Shown here: one piece after another, positions 57,890 to 64,000 of the stretch | Numbering within the stretch: the stretch's first letter is position 1 | Layout of the letters: each line of letters starts with the position of its first letter | Source of the DNA: Centroberyx gerrardi | Lineage: Eukaryota > Chordata > Actinopteri > Beryciformes > Berycidae | Length of the DNA: 64,000 bases | Direction of reading: 5' to 3' | Assembly: GCF_048128805.1 (NCBI RefSeq) | Contig: NC_136017.1 | Coordinates: 16,279,807-16,343,806, forward strand | Position numbers and translations under genes: made by a program | The notes under the pieces: model-generated | The model's database searches: none | What the model saw: the letters and a program-made list of their open reading frames with translations, nothing else | What the model was told of the DNA's origin: nothing

Positions 57890-58160
57890 TTTGGGTCACA
57901 CTTTATTTGGATAGTCCAGTGTTGATACTCAACTTCCTATCCAGTGACTATAATGTGTCACTAAAAAGTCTACTACTCATAATTATATGATAAACAGTCT
58001 ATAAATATTCAATGTCTGGGCTAGGGTTAATTTTAGGGTTAGGGTTACATAGTCAGTGGAGATGCACCAAATAGGCAAGTAACTCTTTATTGAAAATCTA
58101 CGTTTTGTCACCTGATAGTTGAGTATGAACACTGGACAATCCAAATAAAGTGTTACCAAA
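57890..58160. mobile_element. miniature element with long inverted ends and TTAGGG-like core
   Basis: The left arm TTTGGGTCACACTTTATTTG and the inverted right arm (TTTGGTAACACTTTATTTG) extend over about 40 bases, including GTCCAGTGTT and ATACTCAAC. The centre has GGGTTAATTTTAGGGTTAGGG near 58025-58045. A familiar fish repeat type. Confidence 0.8.
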
Positions 58161-58185
58161 ATGTGATATCGGCAGGTTGTCGTCC

Positions 58186-58600
58186 ACCTCTGATATGATG
58201 GATATGATGCAGTTTGATTGATTACATATTTATTGTAGAATCGATCAATACTACACTGGTTGTCTATGGGAAGACCATAACCTGAACTGATTCTAATGAG
58301 ACATTTTGATTAGATTCTAGACAAGTATGTATGAATATGTTATTAGTATTAGCATTAGTATTGGTATCCTGGGTTTCAGTGGAGAGTTTAAGTGTCCCTA
58401 AATGCCGTTTCAGATGTTTTTCCACCTTGACAAGAAGAAAATACTGGGGGAGACATTTAATCTTTTGCATTTTTTTGGCATGAAAATGGCCAAATTGAAA
58501 CATATTGAATATCAGCAGAAAATATCATCAATCAGCAGCATCTAAAAATATCGGTACCAGTATCAGCCTTCAAAACCCACATCAGTTAAACCCTACTTTG
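58186..58600 (-). repeat. interspersed repeat family B, copy 6
   Basis: The plus strand carries GTCCACCTCTGATATGATGG, GTTTTTCCACCTTGACAAG and AAACCCACATCAGTTAAACC, the inverse of copy 1. Confidence 0.75.
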
Positions 58601-61600
58601 TACTGTACTTCAGTACTACAGCACTTATCTTTCTCTCTTCTTTGCCTCAACTTGAGCCTCTTTTCTCAAAGGCTTCTGAGGACCGACAAGATGACTTGTT
58701 AGAAACACCCGAGATGAGAGAACTCCCCTTTGTTATTTGAGGAGGAGGATGATGCTCATAAGATCATGCTAAAAAGAAACTGTGATCAGATGAAACGATG
58801 AAATGATTCTGTGGCTGCTTGTGCGACGCTCTCTTGTCCCTCAACAACTACCGCCGATGTGCCCTTGAGCAAGGCACTGAGCCGGAGCTGCTCATTGGCC
58901 AACAGAATAGAATACTTTGGTTGTGCTGGGAAGCTCCCAGTGTGCATGTGAAGCAGCTGGAAAAACAACCACGGAGCTCCGTTGACGTTCCCTGGATAAA
59001 TAACGGTTCCCAAAAAAAAACACACCTTCTCTGGCGTTTTCCAAATGAGGAAGTGCGGCTGTGCGCTGGGGGAGTCTGAAGGTGTCCTCCATCTTTCTCC
59101 CCCGGCTAAAAGCCAGACTGCGGGAGTAATGAGCCACATTAACAACGTCGTAGATAAAACAGACGGCAGAGGAGCGTTTTAGATTCCTATCTCATTGAGG
59201 AGGTCCGGGAGGAGTGTTGAGCTGCTGATCTGAGATCCCAGATAAAGCTCCGGGCTCTCTGATTGGGAGGTGGGAGGCGTGTGTGTGTCTGTATGTGTGT
59301 GGGGCGATCTCTAATCTCGGAAGAAGTTAGAGCTCCTCGGCTGAAGACGGAGTGGGTTCCCGAGCAGGACGGCCTTGAACCGACGACTCTGACTCATCGC
59401 GGGGCGGAGATGTTCTCCCGCATCGTCTCCGAGGCCGGACCGAATTCGAGATTGTTCGATACGGACAAATCTCTTGGCAGGCTCAGGCACAAACACTATT
59501 TCTGTGCTTAGTGGGAGAGGAATGCTCGATAGTACATATTTACTCATTAACCTTATTCAATTAACTTCACACTAACCCCGTACGCCGCCTGGCTGGTCAA
59601 CAAGGTCACTCTCAGCAGCATATGTGCTCTATAATGACACATTAACTACCATTGCATGGTTTTAATCAGCCGTGGGGGTATGATATACAATTACATATGG
59701 ACCAGGCTTATGCCAGATCCGGACTTTTTAATTGCTAATGTCGAATGCTCTCTTTAGCAGAAAGAGCCTCACACCCACGCACGATCTGTATGCGCGCAGA
59801 CACATTATTGAGTAGCGGCGGGGTGACACCGGCATGCTAATTAGCGGAGGGAATGCGCTCTTTAAACTATTATTGATGTTTTCGTAATCGTTGCCGGGCT
59901 TTGATTTTGGGCCTTGTCAAAAAACGCTGCCGAGGAAGTTTTTTCTTCCCTTCCCATCGAGCACGGACAAATCCCGGTGAGCGATGATCGAAGCGCTAAT
60001 TTATGCAAATACGCCAGCGAGCGCCTTAATTACCGCAATTTCACCAGTCAGCGAACTTCTCGGCGCCATCGCATCTCTTCGGCTCATCGTCTGTGCACAG
60101 AAACAGACGGCAGTGTGGCGTGGAGACAGTGCGGCGGCCGTGTTTATCCCTTTAGGGCCCCCACGCTCTGTCCCCAGTGTATCATGCAAATAGCAGACGT
60201 AAAGAAAAACTGACAGTGAAACATCACAGGGTTGGTGTGAATAGAGAGCCTAGAGGGCCTTATACATATCAATGCTGAGGGATGAGCTGTACTTCTCACA
60301 TGTTTCTCGGGCGTCTCGGGGGGATTCATTCAGAGGGTGGAAGCCAGTGCCCTCAGCAGGCCTCGCACAAAGCCCCGGGTCTCATGTGGGACGCCGAGGC
60401 TTACGATCCACTTCATCTCTCACTCCTCTCTGGCATTTGACAAAGGCTCACAGTCGGCACGGCGCGGCGCTCGCTGATAAAATGAAAAGAATGAGTAGAT
60501 CAAGGTTTTTCATGTTACATCCAGGAATGTAGCAGAAGGGGAACCCACCTAAACTCGCCTTTTTATCCAGCCTTTTATTTGTGGAGTTTAGCTACCTTTT
60601 TAGAGCTGACATAAATCTGTAGCAGATATCATGGTGTGTAGCATGAAACTGGTGGAAGTCATATGAAGATAGGGGGGAAAAAAGCATACATTTATGTGTG
60701 CAGGGAAATCTTTGTGATGTAAATTCATGGTAAGTAGTGTCAAACTAATGTAAGTTATATGAGGATAAGGTATTCCCTAACAAAAAATCTCTAAAATATT
60801 ACTATAATATTCCTACAGTGTGTCTGTATTAGCAAATATGCGTTTATGTGCGTTTAGAGTTTATAGTGACTTTATCACACTTAATGAGATTGATATCTCC
60901 TATGGTATCAGTATATATGATGTTTGATATTTGTATCATATCCTAAAATTCCTTATAGGATTATTTTAGTTCTATTTGCTAAGGATTCAAAGCAAAAAAA
61001 GAGCATAAATTCATGTTTATTTTCTATAATTATAACTGATTTATGTTTATATTGGTGGTTGTTTGCTTTATGATGATCACTGACTGGAGGACTAGTTTAT
61101 ATTTACCATTACATCACTGATTATATCATGAAAAAAGCGGGATAACTTTACCTTTCAAAGACAAATTAGACTTCTTTTCGTGTCCATATGCTACAACTAC
61201 AATATGGGCTATTTGCTTTTACATGCGTCCATGTGCCATAACCAAATTGAAAGTTCTTTTATGTTTCACAGAGAGAAATAGACAAATCATACCCATTATC
61301 TTTTATGCACAAAACGGCTCTGTGTTTGGCTTATCTGTTTGTCCGACATGGAGCACTTGCTGTTTGGCCCTCAATGGGAAATTCTGTGACGATTCTCACT
61401 TTTCCCACTCTCTCTCTCTCTCTCTCTCTCTATTGACACTGAAAGCCAGACCTGACATGTGACATGATGTGCTGAAACAGAAAAACATGGATTGTTTGTG
61501 TAAATATGATGGCATCAGTCTCTGGGCGGGCTTGGCAGACAAAGGCTTTTTTTTTTACTGCAGTAAACAAGGTGAAATAGTGCAGTCGGAGTGAGCTTGT

Positions 61601-61905
61601 CAGGGGGATCAGATGCCACTGGGCTGGCAACAAAACGGCCCAGAGACATTGGGCCCATTTTCTGCAACACACTGCTGACTCCATCACTTCTGCCTCACAA
61701 GAGCCTTTTATTCATTCAAGTGTCTGCACCTGTGCCTATGTGAACTTGATTTGCTCCATTAAAAAAAGGCTCGAGGAACCTGAGAAAAGAACACAACTGT
61801 GGTCGTGTCCTTCTATTTATGCATCACTTTCCCCTGTTCTCCTCCTCCACACACCGCATTCACATATTGTACATATTGGTGGAAAAAAGAAATGTTCACG
61901 TCAGT
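58601..61905. other. gene-free, mostly repeat-poor block
   Basis: Balanced, single-copy-looking DNA. The part at 59550-60250 has several ATTA/TAAT motifs and GC-rich patches, and 61411-61431 is a CT run. No exon is recognised on either strand. Confidence 0.35.
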
Positions 61906-62700
61906 CTCCTGTACCGGTAATTCTGTCTTCCAGAGATGTCAGAAAGTCAGAAATTCTGACTTCCTACAAGGACAAATACAATGGAACGGACCTTCAAGTT
62001 AGAATTCCTAGGAAACTCAAGATTTCTCAACCCTGGGTTTTCAGAGATGCAGTTATCTGACGTCGTGTCAACAATGGCGGCACTCTAAACGCTACACGGC
62101 ATTACTTTTAGCAAAATACACTTCAGTTTGATTTTCAGCATTGCATGACCTTAAATCTTTAAAAACACCTGTGTGGTAAATGGTTAAACATCAGCTAATG
62201 TTCTATGCTAACTAGCTAGCTAACGTTGCCGAATATCAGCTGAATCATTTTTCGCCGGAGACTGAGGACCCATCTCTTCAGGTAACACCTGGACCTCACT
62301 TGCATTGACCTATCTATCAGGTAAGGACCCCCTTCCCCTTCTACTCTTTAAAAAAAACCTAAAAAATCTCAGATTCTACGAATACTACTTATCCCTATTG
62401 AAGACTTAGCTAATGAAGACTGTGATATACGGTCGGTTTGACTACTGTTGATAAATTGTACTTACTGTAAGTCACTTTAGACAAAAGGGTCTGCTAAACA
62501 TAAATACATAACTGACATAATGTAATGTAAAAATGACAATGTAATTGGCCAACATTATTTTATTTTGGACAAAGAAAATCTCATCCATTTTTCTCCCGCA
62601 GTTTTTCTGAACTGGACCACTGGAACACACAGAGGTTGTAATTACGACCTACCAGCTGGGAATTTCTGACCTCCAATTTTGAACGGAATGCAGCATAATT
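61906..62700. repeat. diverged inverted-repeat element
   Basis: AGAAATTCTGACTTCC near 61945 and GGGAATTTCTGACCTCCAA near 62655, together with TGACGTCGTG and CCTTAAATC-type interior motifs, suggest an old miniature element. A SINE/LINE-tail motif (AAGTCACTTTAGACAAAAGG) lies inside at 62463-62530. Confidence 0.4.
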
Positions 62701-63008
62701 ACAGTGATGTGTGGATTCCCACATGACCTACTTGTAATTGTTAAAACTTGTGTGGGCTCCGAAATCTCCCACTTGGTGTCGTGTCGGCAGTCCAAGGTTA
62801 AAAAAATCTAAATAATCAGTTCGAGAGCAAATATCTGCTGCAGTTTGTTTATGGTTGATTTTAAAGTAGTCTTGGACTTTAAACATGTGAATGCTGCCAA
62901 GTTAGCAACAAGATGTGATCTTGTATGTCAGCTATGACGCGAACGCGGAATCACCTTGCTGTTGGAGATAGGCCATAGGTCGTCAGCAGCTTTTCCAGAC
63001 TCTGTGTG

Positions 63009-63039
<31 letters not shown>

Positions 63040-63640
63040 GGAGGGGAAGTTGAGGGTTTTTAGGACACTCTGAAAGTATAAGCTTTTCTAGGGGAGCTGA
63101 AGTTTTCTCTTTTATCAACCGTTATTGAATACTGAATTCCATAAAATGTCTGAAACTAAAAGCTTTCCTGTACTGAATACAGCAAACAAAAGGTCTCTAC
63201 TGTGTATAGACTGTAGCAGAGTGAGCTCTTCCCTAAACCCTAGGTCAGACCTCATGTATCTGAGTAAAATGTCCCCTCCAGGCTGCCTTCCATTGGACCC
63301 TCAGGGAACAACAGTCCCTTGTGTGTGTCACAGAGCTCAGTCTGAATTAAGAAAACTGATGCAGGAAACCACATTTGAAATGACAAAACATTTAACTTCA
63401 CAAATATCGACATTCAATTTCAAGCCAATTTCGACAAATTAATTTTTTTTCTTATTCAACGGTTCAATATGATCATGACAAATTCAAGTTTATACAATCC
63501 ACATCTCTGCTGGCACTAATTTCCGTGCAAAACTCAGAAGGAATTCGCATTTAAAGGCTGTTTAAAGGCTCTATCAGGCAATAGAGAGTGTAAAAGAACA
63601 CGTCAGACACAGTCAAAGGCCAATGGGGGAAAAAAAATAG
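62701..63640. other. gene-free stretch
   Basis: A GT microsatellite at 63016-63039, otherwise AT-rich. No gene recognised. Confidence 0.4.
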
Positions 63641-63645
63641 ATTTT

Positions 63646-64000
63646 AAAGGAAAAATCCACCTTCAGATACTTTCACACTGTTTGATATCAATCTGTGATG
63701 TTCAGTGCGTTCCAGGAGTTAGTGGTGAAGTGATGCAATTTACTTTTTTGGTGCACCCACTTTCTCTCAACCTGCCTCGTCTACTTCTATACTCCTCAAA
63801 ATGCAACATGTCTTGTGGCTGTATTGCATTATGGACTATTGAGGCTACTGTCGATGGAGAAATTGGTCTCTTCCTCTTCTACGATGGATTTGTAAAATGA
63901 AAGAAAGAAGCCCTCGCTCTTTGATTCTGAGGGACTGACACCAAAACCTGACCGTTTACCGTTGATCTTTTAAATCGCTGAAACATTTTCTGCTATCGTC
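63646..64000. mobile_element. start of a TTAAAGG-type miniature element, cut by the window end
   Basis: TTTTAAAGGAAAAATCCACC is the start of a fish miniature element type resembling the end at 43272. The other end is not in the window. Confidence 0.4.

Overview
This window is animal genomic DNA, almost certainly from a ray-finned (teleost) fish and probably a percomorph. Genes are split by GT-AG introns with long non-coding stretches between them. Many short transposons with inverted ends, of types common in fish, are scattered through the sequence, along with CA/GT microsatellites. The proteins recognised are vertebrate orthologs. I see no bacterial, viral, CRISPR or operon-like content.

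Three genes can be supported. (1) At 230-1140 (+) are the last two coding exons of anos1 (anosmin-1, the Kallmann syndrome 1 protein): the end of a fibronectin type III domain and a basic His/Lys-rich C-terminal tail. (2) At 22245-31043 (+) is a complete steroid sulfatase gene, sts. Its nine coding exons join in frame to 584 residues with every expected catalytic residue, and one intron uses a GC donor. (3) At 35457-39159 (-) is a complete pnpla4 (patatin-like phospholipase domain protein 4). Its six coding exons join to 253 residues with the Ser/Asp dyad. sts and pnpla4 converge, their stop codons 4.4 kb apart. The trio ANOS1, STS and PNPLA4 is also neighbouring on human Xp22.3, so this is a conserved linkage group. 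From memory of the human map, the sts-pnpla4 pair is flipped here relative to anos1.

Layout: 1-1.4 kb anos1 end; 1.4-22 kb intergenic, with repeats and a 1.4-kb hAT element with a perfect 8-bp target duplication just upstream of sts; 22.2-31.0 kb sts; 31.0-35.5 kb convergent intergenic; 35.5-39.2 kb pnpla4; 39.2-64 kb a gene-free stretch of nested miniature transposons, an L1-like relic, homopolymer G tracts, and repeat-poor blocks that could be conserved regulatory DNA.

The three genes do not form one pathway. Anosmin-1 is an extracellular matrix glycoprotein, STS is an ER-membrane hydrolase of steroid sulfates, and PNPLA4 is a lipid/retinyl ester hydrolase-acyltransferase. I find no undescribed multi-gene system. 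The points most worth checking are the GC-AG intron and NAGNAG acceptor in sts, a mobile element in sts intron 1 carrying a copy of the sequence just upstream of sts, two copies of one mobile family next to pnpla4 splice donors, a minisatellite grown from that family's end, and several nested insertions.
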